From Clostridiales bacterium (GTDB taxonomy: Bacteria; Bacillota; Clostridia; Peptostreptococcales; Anaerovoracaceae), in NCBI GenBank assembly GCA_015243575.1, contig CP042469.1, positions 4,492,929 through 4,556,928 of the forward strand: a stretch of 64,000 nucleotides of DNA. Reading direction: 5' to 3'. Shown piece by piece: positions 17,918 to 27,188 of the stretch (the stretch's first letter is position 1; each line of letters opens with the position of its first letter). Position numbers and translations under genes: made by a program. The notes beneath the pieces are model-generated. The model had not been told where the DNA came from, ran no database searches, and worked only from the letters and a program-made list of their open reading frames with translations.

Positions 17918-18054
17918 TTCAGTAAGTCATGAAACTGACCGGGAATACATATTATATAACTGGGTATGCTATTTCGAAGCATTATTTCAGTTTCCCAAAA
18001 TTTGTACAAGGAGGGTTGATTAATAAATACGCTATCACTTAAGGAGAGAATCAT

Positions 18055-19659
18055 ATGAGTTTTAAAGATAGTTTTAAAATGAAATCATGCAAGGAATTTA
18101 TAAATAAATGTAGATTAGATACAGCAGCAAAAGTGGAAAAAGCGGTAGAAACATTCGAAGCAAAATTGAAAGCTGGAAAAGCCGCTGAAGTATTTAAAAC
18201 GAAAATCAATGCGGGTAAAGCTTCCGAGGTATTCAGAGCAAAATTTGTTGATTCAAAAACCGCAAAGACACTGAAAGCAGGGCTGACTGATTTTAGGATA
18301 GATATATTAAGCCGTCTCAACACAAAAGCCAAAATCGGAATCGGAGCGGGAGCGCTGTCGGTGGTCGTAATCAGTACCGCAGTATTCCTGAATTCGGGCC
18401 CGGACGTTTATAAGCTCACCATAAATGGACAGGAGGCAGGTTACCTGCCTGATGGTGCCATGGTGGCAGAAAGTCTTGAAGAAATAAAAGCAGATCTGTC
18501 AAAAGGTTCAGATGGACTGGAATTCATCGTGGATGATCAAGCCATCACCTATGAAAAGACAGAGTTAAAAGCCAGAAAAGTAACTTTCTTAACAGAGGAA
18601 GATCTGAAAAAAGCGATTCTCGCCGCTGACCTTTGTAAAGCCAGCGCCTGGGCTGTCACAATCAACGGAAACAAAGTTGTGGCGGCATCAACAGAGGCGG
18701 AAGCAAACAGCATTCTTGAGGGCGTTAAGAGCCATTATCTCACCCAAGGCTCTGAAGTTCTGAGTGCAAGCTTTAATGAAGATGTTTCAGTGACGAGAGC
18801 AGCCATCAATGCAGCGGACATTATGAAGGCTCCTGATGCTGTCAGTCTGATCTTGACAGGTACTAAGGAACCCAAGGTATACACCGTACAGGGTGGAGAT
18901 ACCCTTTGGGATATCGCAATCGCAAACGGCATGACTCCGGCAGAACTGGAAAGCGCCAACCCTGGCTTCAATCCGGCTAAGCTTCAGATCGGACAGCAGC
19001 TGAATCTGTTCCAGACAAAGCCTTTCGTAACCGTTCAGACAAAAGAAGTTGTAGCTGCATCGGAAAAAATTGATTTTAAGACCATCTATGAAAACACAGA
19101 CTCCCTATACAAAGGAGAGGTGAAAGTCAAAACACCTGGTGTATACGGAACAAAAGAAATCAGAACAGAAGTAACAAAAGAAAACGGTGTTGTTGTCGCA
19201 TCTGCTCAGCTGGATGCAGTGGTAACTGCCGAACCGCAGGATCAGGTTGCATTAAAAGGAACAAAGTCAATTGCAACCTTTGCGGGAACAGGATCTATGT
19301 CAAGCCCTGTAAGTCACATTGAAATTTCTTCCGCCTTCGGTGCATCCAGAGGAGGAAGCAGACACACGGGAGTTGACCTCAGAAATCCTAAAGGAACACC
19401 AATCAAAGCGGCTGACGACGGCGTAGTTACTTTTGCAGCATATTCTGGCACCTACGGAAATGTGGTAAGACTTAGCCATGGCAACGGACTGGAAACCTGG
19501 TATGCACACTGTGATACAATGAGCGTATCCGTTGGGCAAGTTGTGAAAAAAGGCGAAGTGATTGCTACGGTAGGAATCACCGGTCGTGCTACCGGATACC
19601 ATGTTCATTTTGAAGTCAGAAAGAATGGTACACCGCAGAACCCCATGAATTATCTGTAA
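18055..19659 (+). CDS. Membrane-anchored M23 endopeptidase with LysM and G5 domains
   Basis: Peptidoglycan hydrolase of 534 residues. A basic cytoplasmic N-terminal region of about 93 residues contains short repeats (FEAKLKAGKAAE, FKTKINAGKASE, FRAKFVDSKTAK). One membrane segment lies at about 94-113. A long extracytoplasmic part follows, with a LysM domain at about 275-318 (YTVQGGDTLWDIAIANG), a G5-type domain at about 325-403, and an M23 peptidase domain at about 418-534. Zinc ligands His437 and Asp441 (RHTGVDL) and His518 (HVHFE) are present. The ATG follows AAGGAGAG. The N-terminal repeats are not part of the known domains. It stands alone between two terminators. Confidence 0.93.
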   Translation: MSFKDSFKMKSCKEFINKCRLDTAAKVEKAVETFEAKLKAGKAAEVFKTKINAGKASEVFRAKFVDSKTAKTLKAGLTDFRIDILSRLNTKAKIGIGAGALSVVVISTAVFLNSGPDVYKLTINGQEAGYLPDGAMVAESLEEIKADLSKGSDGLEFIVDDQAITYEKTELKARKVTFLTEEDLKKAILAADLCKASAWAVTINGNKVVAASTEAEANSILEGVKSHYLTQGSEVLSASFNEDVSVTRAAINAADIMKAPDAVSLILTGTKEPKVYTVQGGDTLWDIAIANGMTPAELESANPGFNPAKLQIGQQLNLFQTKPFVTVQTKEVVAASEKIDFKTIYENTDSLYKGEVKVKTPGVYGTKEIRTEVTKENGVVVASAQLDAVVTAEPQDQVALKGTKSIATFAGTGSMSSPVSHIEISSAFGASRGGSRHTGVDLRNPKGTPIKAADDGVVTFAAYSGTYGNVVRLSHGNGLETWYAHCDTMSVSVGQVVKKGEVIATVGITGRATGYHVHFEVRKNGTPQNPMNYL

Positions 19660-19728
19660 TAGAATATTCTCCGGACAGATGTGGTATAAAAGTTTTGATT
19701 CCAACAGAAAAATAATGTATAATTTTAG

Positions 19729-19760
19729 GGCAGGTATGAACCTGCCCTGTTATTTTATAA
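19729..19760 (+). terminator. Terminator after the M23 hydrolase
   Basis: GGGCAGG (19729-19735) pairs with CCTGCCC (19742-19748), followed by TGTTATTTTAT. Confidence 0.75.
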
Positions 19761-19787
19761 TAAGACTGGGTAACATATTTTTATTCA

Positions 19788-19855
19788 GTACTCTGTAATC
19801 CTTAAAACTTGCGTTAACCGGCGGCTTGGGAAGGAATTGAGTATCGCAGAGTACT
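19788..19855 (+). other. Inverted repeat in the cysE leader
   Basis: CAGTACTCTG near 19787 and CAGAGTACT near 19846 are inverted copies separated by about 50 bases. No T-box consensus (GGTGGNACCGCG) is present, so this is not a standard cysteine T-box leader. Confidence 0.35.
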
Positions 19856-19892
19856 CATGCGAAAGATACTTTATATAAAGGAGCTGCTTTCT

Positions 19893-20606
19893 ATGGCGTT
19901 TTTTAAAGATATTCAAGAGGATATTCATGCAGTGCTGAACCGGGACCCCGCAGCGCGGAACGGGTTTGAAGTGCTGATCTGTTATCCCGGTATCTGGGCT
20001 CTGATCTTACATAGGCCGGCCCACTGGCTGTATCTGAATGATCTGAAACTGCTCGCAAGGTTGATTTCACAATGGGCTCGATTTTTCACCGGAATTGAAA
20101 TTCATCCCGGTGCGGTAATCGGCAGAAGATGTTTTATCGATCATGGTATGGCGGTGGTGATCGGGGAGACGACAGAGATCGGCGATGATGTGACAATCTA
20201 TCAGGCCGTTACCTTGGGCGGTACAGGAAAAGACACTGGGAAACGTCATCCGACCATCGGAAATGATGTCGTAATCAGTTCGGGAGCGAAGGTTCTGGGG
20301 CCGTTTAAAGTTGGAGATCATTCCAAAATCGGAGCAGGGTCGGTAGTTCTGGAAGAAGTTCCTCCAAACTGTACTGTTGTAGGCATCCCCGGCAAGATTG
20401 TTCGAAGGGGAGGAAACAAGACCCAGGATCTGAACCAGACAGATCTGCCCGATCCTATTGCGGTAGAGCTGGAGTGCCTCAGAAGACGTATCGTGATGCT
20501 GGAAAACAAGCTGAGGGAGCTGGATACAAATGAAAGCATGGTGTTGAACAATAGATTGAGCGGCGGCGTCGGTAAGGGGCAGATTACAAGGCGACTAAAA
20601 AAATAA
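19893..20606 (+). CDS. cysE: Serine O-acetyltransferase
   Basis: Makes O-acetylserine from serine and acetyl-CoA, the first step of cysteine synthesis. The protein has 237 residues. The left-handed parallel beta-helix repeats are clear from [20 protein letters not shown] to [12 protein letters not shown], including the catalytic His in DHGM and [12 protein letters not shown]. The start chosen is the ATG at 19893 with AAGGAG nine bases upstream; an ATG at 19857 has no binding site. It is directly followed by cysS, as in many Firmicutes. Confidence 0.95.
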   Translation: MAFFKDIQEDIHAVLNRDPAARNGFEVLICYPGIWALILHRPAHWLYLNDLKLLARLISQWARFFTGIEIHPGAVIGRRCFIDHGMAVVIGETTEIGDDVTIYQAVTLGGTGKDTGKRHPTIGNDVVISSGAKVLGPFKVGDHSKIGAGSVVLEEVPPNCTVVGIPGKIVRRGGNKTQDLNQTDLPDPIAVELECLRRRIVMLENKLRELDTNESMVLNNRLSGGVGKGQITRRLKK

Positions 20607-20623
20607 GGAAGAAAGGAAACGGA

Positions 20624-22030
20624 ATGAAAATATATAATACACTCACAAGAAAAAAAGAAGAATTCGTACCAATTGACGAAAACGAAATAAAAATCTATGT
20701 CTGTGGTCCTACGGTCTATAACTATTTCCACATCGGAAATGCTAGACCTTTTGTTGTTTTTGATACGCTGAGAAAATATCTCACGTATCGCGGAAAGACT
20801 GTTAAATTCGTACAAAACTTTACCGATGTAGATGATAAGATTATCAACAAGGCGAGAGAAGAGGGCGTTAAAGCTGGAGAAATCAGCGAGAAATATATCG
20901 AAGAGTATTATAAGGATGCAAAAGCGCTCAATGTTGAAAAGGCCAGTGTTCATCCCAAAGTTACGGAGAACATGACTGAAATTATAGATTTTGTTCAGGA
21001 GCTCATTGACAAGGGCTACGCATATGAAGCTGGCGGAGATGTTTATTACAGCACCCGTAAGTTTAATGATTACGGAAAGCTCTCAAAACAGAATATTGAA
21101 GATCTGGAAGCGGGTGCCCGTATTGAAGTTGAGGAGAAAAAGCAGGATCCCCTTGATTTTGCCCTGTGGAAGGCACAAAAGACAGATGACGAGCTGGCAT
21201 GGAAGTCTCCATGGGGTCTTGGGAGACCGGGCTGGCATATTGAATGTTCGGTCATGTCCACCAAATATCTGGGTGAAACCATAGACATTCATGCAGGAGG
21301 ACAGGATCTGACCTTCCCCCACCACGAAAATGAAATTGCCCAGACAGAAGCCCATACGGGAAAGCCATTTGCAAACTACTGGATGCACAATGGATACATC
21401 ACCATTGATAACGAAAAAATGTCAAAATCAAAAGGGAATTTCTTTACTGTCCGGGATATCCTAAAGGACTATGACGGCGAGATTATGCGATTCTTTCTAC
21501 TGTCCGGTCATTACCGCAGCCCCATCAATTTCAGCAGAGAGCTGATGGAACAGGCGAAAAATGCTTTGGCCAGAATGCAAAACGCAAAGAACAACCTCAA
21601 ACACCTGGCGGAAAAGGGTGAGGGCAGGTTGACAGACCGTGAAAAAACAGCCTACGAGGAACTTCTAAAATATCGAGAAAAGTTCATCGATGCCATGGAT
21701 GATGATTTAAATACCGCCGATGCCATCAGTGTAATTTTTGAGCTGATCAAGGATATCAACACGGTTTCCAAAGATGGGGCAACTAAAGAATTTGCCGAAA
21801 AATGTCTATCGTTGTTAGACGAACTAACTGCAGTTCTTGGCATTTTGAGAGATAAAGAAGAATCAGGTGGAATCGACGAAGAAATTCAAAAACTCGTCGA
21901 CGAACGCCAGGCTGCTCGGAAAGCTAAGGATTTCGCAAGATCTGATGAGATCAGAGATATCCTGAAGGCCAAGGGAATTACCCTGGAAGATACCCCGCAG
22001 GGCGTAAGGGTGGTTCTCTGTAAAAATTAG
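20624..22030 (+). CDS. cysS: Cysteinyl-tRNA synthetase
   Basis: Charges tRNA-Cys (class I synthetase). The protein has 468 residues, normal length. The HIGH motif is [13 protein letters not shown], the KMSKS motif is [11 protein letters not shown], and zinc ligands include Cys near residue 28 ([10 protein letters not shown]) and the WHIECS motif. The ATG follows GAAAGGAAA. It lies 17 bases after cysE. In Bacillus and many clostridia mrnC follows cysS directly; here about 32 kb intervene. Confidence 0.97.
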   Translation: MKIYNTLTRKKEEFVPIDENEIKIYVCGPTVYNYFHIGNARPFVVFDTLRKYLTYRGKTVKFVQNFTDVDDKIINKAREEGVKAGEISEKYIEEYYKDAKALNVEKASVHPKVTENMTEIIDFVQELIDKGYAYEAGGDVYYSTRKFNDYGKLSKQNIEDLEAGARIEVEEKKQDPLDFALWKAQKTDDELAWKSPWGLGRPGWHIECSVMSTKYLGETIDIHAGGQDLTFPHHENEIAQTEAHTGKPFANYWMHNGYITIDNEKMSKSKGNFFTVRDILKDYDGEIMRFFLLSGHYRSPINFSRELMEQAKNALARMQNAKNNLKHLAEKGEGRLTDREKTAYEELLKYREKFIDAMDDDLNTADAISVIFELIKDINTVSKDGATKEFAEKCLSLLDELTAVLGILRDKEESGGIDEEIQKLVDERQAARKAKDFARSDEIRDILKAKGITLEDTPQGVRVVLCKN

Positions 22031-22086
22031 AATGAATACAGGCTGAGTTATCGAAATCTAGTAATTTCAACAATTATGTTAAAAAT

Positions 22087-22120
22087 GGGACGGCTAATCG
22101 GCGTCCTTTTTTATTTTTTG
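22087..22120 (+). terminator. Terminator after cysS
   Basis: GGACG (22088-22092) pairs with CGTCC (22102-22106), followed by TTTTTTATTTTTTG. Confidence 0.75.
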
Positions 22121-22232
22121 TTATGCGATCAGATCCGAATTACAAATGAAAATTGGTAAAAGCTAAACCGATTCCTTATTATCGAATTTGGCTAAACTGA
22201 GCCTTTTATTAATCTATAAAATTAACTTTATA

Positions 22233-22275
22233 AAAAGATCCCCATTTTTTTGTTAATGGATTGATCTTTTTTTCG
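22233..22275 (+). terminator. Second terminator-like hairpin before the ECF sigma gene
   Basis: AAAAGATC (22233-22240) pairs with GATCTTTT (22263-22270), with an inner CCA/TGG pairing, followed by TTTCG. It may terminate leaky cysS transcripts. Confidence 0.55.
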
Positions 22276-22339
22276 TATTTACTAGTGTAACAGAAAGATG
22301 AACTGCGCAGGGAATCTGGTTATAAGAAAGGAGGGACGA

Positions 22340-22921
22340 ATGGAGATCTCCCAAACTGACACCACGCTTTTAAGACTAGAAAAAACATCCAAATCAGCGG
22401 ACAATCTGACCAGCAAGGAATTTGATGAGATTTTCGATCTGTATTATAAACGCGTATATAAATATATATGTTATAGAATCGATGATCGGAATATGGCGGA
22501 AGATCTTTGCAGCCAGGTATTTGAAAGGGTTATTTATAAATATCACACCTTTTTGCCGGAGAAGTCCTCTTTAGAGGTATGGCTGTTTGCCATAGCGAGA
22601 AATATTGTAACGGACTATCATCGTTCCAGCAAAAGCCGATACCTGCTTCCTCTGGACAGCATATTTGATATGATTTCACCGAATTCTACGCCTGATGAAA
22701 AAATGATTAAGCAAGACACAAATGAAAAACTGCTGGCCGCGATAAGGAAACTGAGCGAAAAGGAGCGGAATATAGTGGCCATGAAGTATGCGGCAGGTTT
22801 AAAGAACTCGGAAATCGCAGCGTTACTTGATATCAGTGATTCCAATGTTGGAGTTGTTCTCTATAGGAGTTTAAAAAAGCTTCAAAAACATCTGGATTTG
22901 GGAGGGTATAAGCGTGACTAA
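22340..22921 (+). CDS. ECF-type RNA polymerase sigma factor
   Basis: Sigma-70 family factor of 193 residues, likely of the extracytoplasmic-function type. Region 2 spans FDEIFDLYYKRVYKYICYRI through VWLFAIARNIVTDYHRS; region 4 contains KLSEKERNIVAMKYAAGLKN followed by the helix-turn-helix SEIAALLDISDSNVGVVLYR. The ATG at 22340 follows AAAGGAGGG. The stop overlaps the start of the next gene, which encodes a membrane protein likely to be its anti-sigma factor. Confidence 0.9.
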   Translation: MEISQTDTTLLRLEKTSKSADNLTSKEFDEIFDLYYKRVYKYICYRIDDRNMAEDLCSQVFERVIYKYHTFLPEKSSLEVWLFAIARNIVTDYHRSSKSRYLLPLDSIFDMISPNSTPDEKMIKQDTNEKLLAAIRKLSEKERNIVAMKYAAGLKNSEIAALLDISDSNVGVVLYRSLKKLQKHLDLGGYKRD

Positions 22922-23747
22922 GAAATATAATATGGATGAATTCCAAGAAGTAGACCGTCTGCTGGTCGAAGCGGACTTTAGTGATAGACATCTCATGGAG
23001 CGAACACATGACCGAATGAAATTTATCATTGAAGCAGCACCTGAAAAAAATGATTTTACAAAAGGGGATAAGAAATATATGATAACAAGTAAAAACAATA
23101 AAAGAAAATCTGCTGCAATTGCGGCTGCGGTATTTGTTTGTCTGCTTGGAGGATTCTCGGCGACAGCGTATGGGCAGGATATCGTCCATAACATAGTAGC
23201 CTATTTCCAGGCGGGGAATATTGAGATTACTCAGTATGATAAAATTCCGGAAAACCCAGCGGGTGACGGAACGGAAAGCAGCGACCAGAAAAGTGAGGAA
23301 AAATATACATCGATCGAATCAGCAAGAAACGATATGGGGATTGACTTTGCTGTACCGACCTGGCTGCCGGAGGGCTTTTCTTACACGACAGCTATCCAGC
23401 ATGGTAGCAGCGCAGTTGAGTTGCAATATACAAATGATGAAGAAGGGACATTCTTTTCCCTTCTGATCTCCCAAGGAAAAAACGGAATTGACACCGCCGG
23501 TGATGTGAAGGAAGAAACGATTGCCAAACAAAAAGTGTATTTTGCGAATGGGATCATATTATGGGGACAGGATAACATGAATTACGAGATATATTATACG
23601 GGCGAAAAAGACTTTGATTCCAGAACCCTTGAACAAATAATTGGAAATATGACACGAGAGGCAGTATCATACGATAAAGCTCCGCCGGTGGTTTTAGAAA
23701 ATGGTCGTGAAACTGCCGGGCCAGCACGGGTTGAGCAGACCCAGTAA
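22914..23747 (+). CDS. Putative anti-sigma factor, membrane protein with DUF4367-like domain
   Basis: Protein of 277 residues starting with GTG, which overlaps the sigma stop by eight bases after GGGAGGG. The N-terminal about 60 residues are cytoplasmic and hydrophilic. One membrane segment (AAIAAAVFVCLLGGFSATAYG) lies at about residues 64-84. The outer part has a DUF4367-like domain (VPTWLPEGFSYTTAIQ). Coupling with an ECF sigma gene and this topology suggest that it holds the sigma factor at the membrane until a signal arrives. The target genes and the signal are unknown. Confidence 0.8.
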   Translation: MTKKYNMDEFQEVDRLLVEADFSDRHLMERTHDRMKFIIEAAPEKNDFTKGDKKYMITSKNNKRKSAAIAAAVFVCLLGGFSATAYGQDIVHNIVAYFQAGNIEITQYDKIPENPAGDGTESSDQKSEEKYTSIESARNDMGIDFAVPTWLPEGFSYTTAIQHGSSAVELQYTNDEEGTFFSLLISQGKNGIDTAGDVKEETIAKQKVYFANGIILWGQDNMNYEIYYTGEKDFDSRTLEQIIGNMTREAVSYDKAPPVVLENGRETAGPARVEQTQ

Positions 23748-23764
23748 AACCCATCAAACTGAAA

Positions 23765-23812
23765 GAGACCTTCCGAGCTGAGGAATGAATCGGCTTCGGG
23801 AGGTTTTTCTTT
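23765..23812 (+). terminator. Terminator after the sigma/anti-sigma operon
   Basis: ACCTTCCGAGC pairs with GCTTCGGGAGGT through one G-U pair and one bulge, followed by TTTTCTTTTC. Confidence 0.75.
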
Positions 23813-24120
23813 TCTCGCGCCCACAACAAACGTTATCGTGGGGTTTTTACTGTCGTATGATGTTTTTGATGGATAAAACAGCAAAACTTAAGGTAAAAGG
23901 TGAGGGTTTCTTGTCGATGGGTTTGCGAGTTTTGCGAATGGCAGAAAAGCCGGAGCATGAAAATCCTTAAGAGTGGTCAATTGTTGATTCGAGACAGTAA
24001 ATGCTTAAATTTCAACGGTTCCTGAATTTTATCCGGTTGGATGCAAAATGCAAACAACGAAAAATGCATATCATTTCCAATCTTGACTATTTTTCCGGTG
24101 CGTTATTTTTGAGAAAAACA

Positions 24121-24149
24121 TTGCATATTTAACAAACGTTTGCTATGAT
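24121..24149 (+). promoter_or_regulatory. Promoter of the first LacI gene with an embedded operator
   Basis: TTGCAT (24121-24126), a 17-base spacer and TATGAT (24144-24149). The spacer contains the CG-centred palindrome GCAAACGTTTGT-like word AACAAACGTTTGCT (24131-24144), a typical LacI-family site, so autoregulation is likely. Transcription would begin near 24156. Confidence 0.7.
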
Positions 24150-24171
24150 GAATTTAATAAGAGATAGGGAG

Positions 24172-25176
24172 ATGATTCCAATTAGTATTACGATTAAAGA
24201 TGTTGCTAGAGAACTGGGTGTTTCCTACTCTTCCATTTCCAGAGCTTTGAACGGAAAAGAAGGCGTCAGCAAGGAAACCCGGGATAAAATTCTAGAGATG
24301 GCAGAGAAAATGGGATACCAGCCTAATGATCTGGCCAGAGGCCTGGTGAATAAAATTTCAAAGACCGTAGGAGTTATCGTACCGGATATCAACAATCCTT
24401 TTTTCGGAGAAATCGTAGCGGGTATCACCGATGCTTCCAGTGAAAACGAATATAACATATTCCTATGTGTTTCGGGCTGGAGTGTAAAGCGGGAGAAAGA
24501 ATATTTCAATACGCTGATACAGAAGAGAGTTGACGGCATTATACTGAAATCCGTTGGGGATTATAATGAATATGAAAATATCAAGTCACCACTCATGATT
24601 ATTGAACGATATGACAGAAATCAAAAATTTGATTCCGTAGAGGTGGATAATGAATTTGGTGGCTATCTTGCGACAAAACATCTCCTGGAATGCGGATATC
24701 GAAAATTGGGATTCATTTCAGGTCGAGAGGATGATTCTGCTTGCAAGCGGCGACTGAGAGGTGCCAAAAAGGCTCTTGAGGAATACGGTCTGTCCTTAAA
24801 TAAGGATCTCGTAATAGAAGGAAGCTTCTCTATTGAGGGCGGCAGAGCAGCGGCAAAACAGTTGTTTGAAAAGGGTCTGCCCATCGATGCAATCTTTGGG
24901 ATGAATGATTTGATTGCCCTGGGTGCACTTCAGTATTGTGATGAAACTGGGATTAGCATCCCCGATGAGGTTGGGGTTGTCGGTTTTGATAATATTTCCT
25001 ATGCCGGACTTCCTCAGATCAGACTGACTACTGTACATCAGCCTAAGTATGAGCTCGGAAAGATGCTCTTTGCGACCCTGCTTGAAGAGATACATAATAA
25101 AGAAGAGAAAAAACCGACAAAGAAAATTATCTTGAATCCCGAACTTAAGATCAGGAAGACCACCAGGATGAAATAG
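24172..25176 (+). CDS. LacI-family transcriptional regulator 1
   Basis: Repressor of about 334 residues. The N-terminal helix-turn-helix is ITIKDVARELGVSYSSISRALN with the hinge KMGYQPNDLARGLVNK; a sugar-binding-protein-like effector domain follows (VGVIVPDINNPFFGEIVAGI, then DAIFGMNDLIALGAL). An upstream in-frame ATG at 24145 lies inside the -10 box of the promoter and cannot be in the mRNA, so ATG 24172 is chosen. Its ribosome binding site is weak (AGAGATAGGGAG). It precedes iolD and probably controls the inositol genes (inference). Confidence 0.9.
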   Translation: MIPISITIKDVARELGVSYSSISRALNGKEGVSKETRDKILEMAEKMGYQPNDLARGLVNKISKTVGVIVPDINNPFFGEIVAGITDASSENEYNIFLCVSGWSVKREKEYFNTLIQKRVDGIILKSVGDYNEYENIKSPLMIIERYDRNQKFDSVEVDNEFGGYLATKHLLECGYRKLGFISGREDDSACKRRLRGAKKALEEYGLSLNKDLVIEGSFSIEGGRAAAKQLFEKGLPIDAIFGMNDLIALGALQYCDETGISIPDEVGVVGFDNISYAGLPQIRLTTVHQPKYELGKMLFATLLEEIHNKEEKKPTKKIILNPELKIRKTTRMK

Positions 25177-25186
25177 CCTGGATTCA

Positions 25187-25277
25187 CTGCAGCCAAGCCT
25201 TAAGACCAGGCTGCAGCCAAGTGTTAAAAGCAGCTGCAACCAAGTGCTGTTAGCACCTCAACCAAGTGTTGAAACAG
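25187..25277 (+). repeat. Four degenerate tandem repeats of about 23 bases upstream of iolD
   Basis: Units begin at 25187, 25211, 25234 and 25257, each reading about CTGCARCCAAGTGTT followed by a short variable tail. The last unit is the most diverged. The array fills most of the 146-base gap between the LacI gene and iolD. Confidence 0.7.
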
Positions 25278-25322
25278 AGAAACGGATCGCAGCAACTCGT
25301 AATAGATTGATGAGGTGAAGAA

Positions 25323-27188
25323 ATGGTAACAAAAAAAATGACGATGGCCCAAGCTTTGCTCAAATTTCTTGACAACCAGTACATAAGCTTTGACGGTGAA
25401 GAAATTAAATTTGTTCAGGGAGTACTGGGTATTTTCGGGCACGGTATGGTAGTAGGATTGGGGGAAGCTCTGGAATCCGGTGATCATGGCCTTAAATTCA
25501 TTCAAGGAAAGAATGAACAGGGCATGGCTCATATTGCCATGGGCTTTGCAAAGCAGAAGAACAGACGACAGATCATGGCAGTCACAAGTTCCATTGGTCC
25601 CGGCGCGCTGAATATGGTAACCGCTGCAGGAACTGCAACAGCCAATCGAATTCCCGTGTTATTCCTGCCATCTGATGCCTATGCCAGCAGACAGCCAGAC
25701 CCGGTTCTGCAGCAAATTGAGCAGACCTATGATTATAATGTAACCGCAAACGACGCATTCAAAGCGGTAAGCAAGTACTGGGACAGAATTGCAAGGCCGG
25801 AGCAGCTGATGACGGCTGCCATTAATGCAATGCGTGTTCTGACCGATCCCGCTGACACGGGAGCTGTAACTCTTTGCTTACCCCAGGATGTCCAGGGAGA
25901 AGCCTTTGATTATCCTGTGGAATTCTTTGAAAAAAGAGTTCATTACATACAGAGAAGGGACATTGATCCCGTTATTTTGGAGAAGGCTGCTGCACTGATC
26001 GCATCCAAGAAAAAGCCATTCATCATCTGCGGCGGCGGAGTAAAATATTCCGATGCAGCAAAAGAACTGGCTGCTTTCACGGAAACCTTCAAGATTCCTT
26101 TCGGAGAGACACAAGCCGGAAAAGGAGCTGTACTTTTTGAACATCCGATGAATATGGGCGGAGCCGGATTGACTGGTGCTTCTGCAGCAAATCAACTTGC
26201 TCAGGAAGCAGATCTGATCATCGGCATTGGAACGAAGCTCAACGACTTTTGCACCTGTTCCAAATGGCTGTATCAGAATGACGACGTATCCATGCTGACC
26301 ATCAATCTCAACAGCTTTGATGCATATAAAATGAATTCACTGCCGGTAATCGCTGATGTGAAACTTGCGCTTGAAGGGCTTTCCAAAGTTCTCAAGGAAA
26401 AAGGTTATCAGAGTGCCTATACCAATGAGATCACTGAGGCAAGGCAGGAATGGGATCAGGAAGTAGACCGCCTATATGCCATTGAAAATGAAAACGGTTT
26501 GGCCCAATCCCGGATCCTAGGCGAACTGAATGAGAAGCTTATAGAGAACAACGGCATCATTGTCGCGGCTTCCGGAAGTCTTCCGAGTGACGTGCAGCGG
26601 GTATGGAGATGCAGAGACGAGGGCGTGTACCATGTGGAATACGGTTTCTCCTGCATGGGCTACGAAGTAGCTGCGGCAGTAGGTGTGAAACTGGCTGAGC
26701 CTGACAGAGAGGTTTATGTACTGCTTGGTGATGGAAGCTTTAATATGCTCCATTCTGAGTTTTTAACCAGTTTGCAGGAGCAGATTAAAATCAATGTGAT
26801 CCTTCTGGATAACCACGGCTTCCAATGTATTCACAACCTCCAGAGAAGCCAGGGAATTCCAAGCTTCGGAAACGAATACAGAAAGAGAGAAAAAGAAACG
26901 AATCGTTTGACTGGAGACTATCTTGCTGTGGATTATGCTATGGTAGCAAGAGGTTACGGCGGAAACGGTTACTCTGCAAAAACTGTAGAGGAAATCACGG
27001 AAGCTTTCGCGAAGCTAAAGAAGAGCGAAGTAAGCAGTATCGTAGATATTAAGACACTGCCCGGAACTATGACTGATGGATACAATGCTTGGTGGAGAGT
27101 GGGTACCGCACAGGTTTCCGCCCATCCTTCTGTTGAATCAGCAGCAAGAGACATTCAGGAGCACGTTGCCAAGGCAAGAATGTACTAG
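25323..27188 (+). CDS. iolD: 3D-(3,5/4)-trihydroxycyclohexane-1,2-dione acylhydrolase
   Basis: Thiamine-diphosphate enzyme that opens the inositol ring to give 5-deoxyglucuronate. The protein has 621 residues, usual for IolD. The N-terminal part binds the pyrimidine (FIQGKNEQGMAHIAMGFAKQ with the catalytic Glu), the middle is a Rossmann-like domain (KKPFIICGGGVKYSDAAKEL), and the C-terminal part has the diphosphate motif LLGDGSFNMLHSEFLT. The ATG follows GAGGTGAAG. IolE and IolG homologues follow on the same strand. Confidence 0.95.
   Translation: MVTKKMTMAQALLKFLDNQYISFDGEEIKFVQGVLGIFGHGMVVGLGEALESGDHGLKFIQGKNEQGMAHIAMGFAKQKNRRQIMAVTSSIGPGALNMVTAAGTATANRIPVLFLPSDAYASRQPDPVLQQIEQTYDYNVTANDAFKAVSKYWDRIARPEQLMTAAINAMRVLTDPADTGAVTLCLPQDVQGEAFDYPVEFFEKRVHYIQRRDIDPVILEKAAALIASKKKPFIICGGGVKYSDAAKELAAFTETFKIPFGETQAGKGAVLFEHPMNMGGAGLTGASAANQLAQEADLIIGIGTKLNDFCTCSKWLYQNDDVSMLTINLNSFDAYKMNSLPVIADVKLALEGLSKVLKEKGYQSAYTNEITEARQEWDQEVDRLYAIENENGLAQSRILGELNEKLIENNGIIVAASGSLPSDVQRVWRCRDEGVYHVEYGFSCMGYEVAAAVGVKLAEPDREVYVLLGDGSFNMLHSEFLTSLQEQIKINVILLDNHGFQCIHNLQRSQGIPSFGNEYRKREKETNRLTGDYLAVDYAMVARGYGGNGYSAKTVEEITEAFAKLKKSEVSSIVDIKTLPGTMTDGYNAWWRVGTAQVSAHPSVESAARDIQEHVAKARMY

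Larger units (their letters stand above)
17594..18054 (+). other. Intergenic region between cyclophilin and the M23 hydrolase
   Basis: These 461 bases hold two divergent promoters (listed separately) and no credible gene. About 17700-17760 contains CTCAGG and AAAAGGACAG words and a CTTTTT/AAAAAG hairpin that faintly recall riboswitch sequence, but no complete riboswitch could be drawn. Confidence 0.5.
23748..24171 (+). other. Intergenic region before the first LacI regulator
   Basis: These 424 bases contain the terminator above and the LacI promoter with its operator. The middle part (about 23830-24110) shows no gene I trust; one AACAAACGTTATCG word near 23825 resembles a half operator. Confidence 0.5.

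Noticed and set aside
19750-19892. T-box leader before cysE-cysS
   Set aside because: The inverted repeat is present but no T-box sequence or specifier-loop arrangement was found.
23785-23970. Small plus-strand open frame after the anti-sigma gene
   Set aside because: It begins inside the terminator hairpin and has no ribosome binding site.
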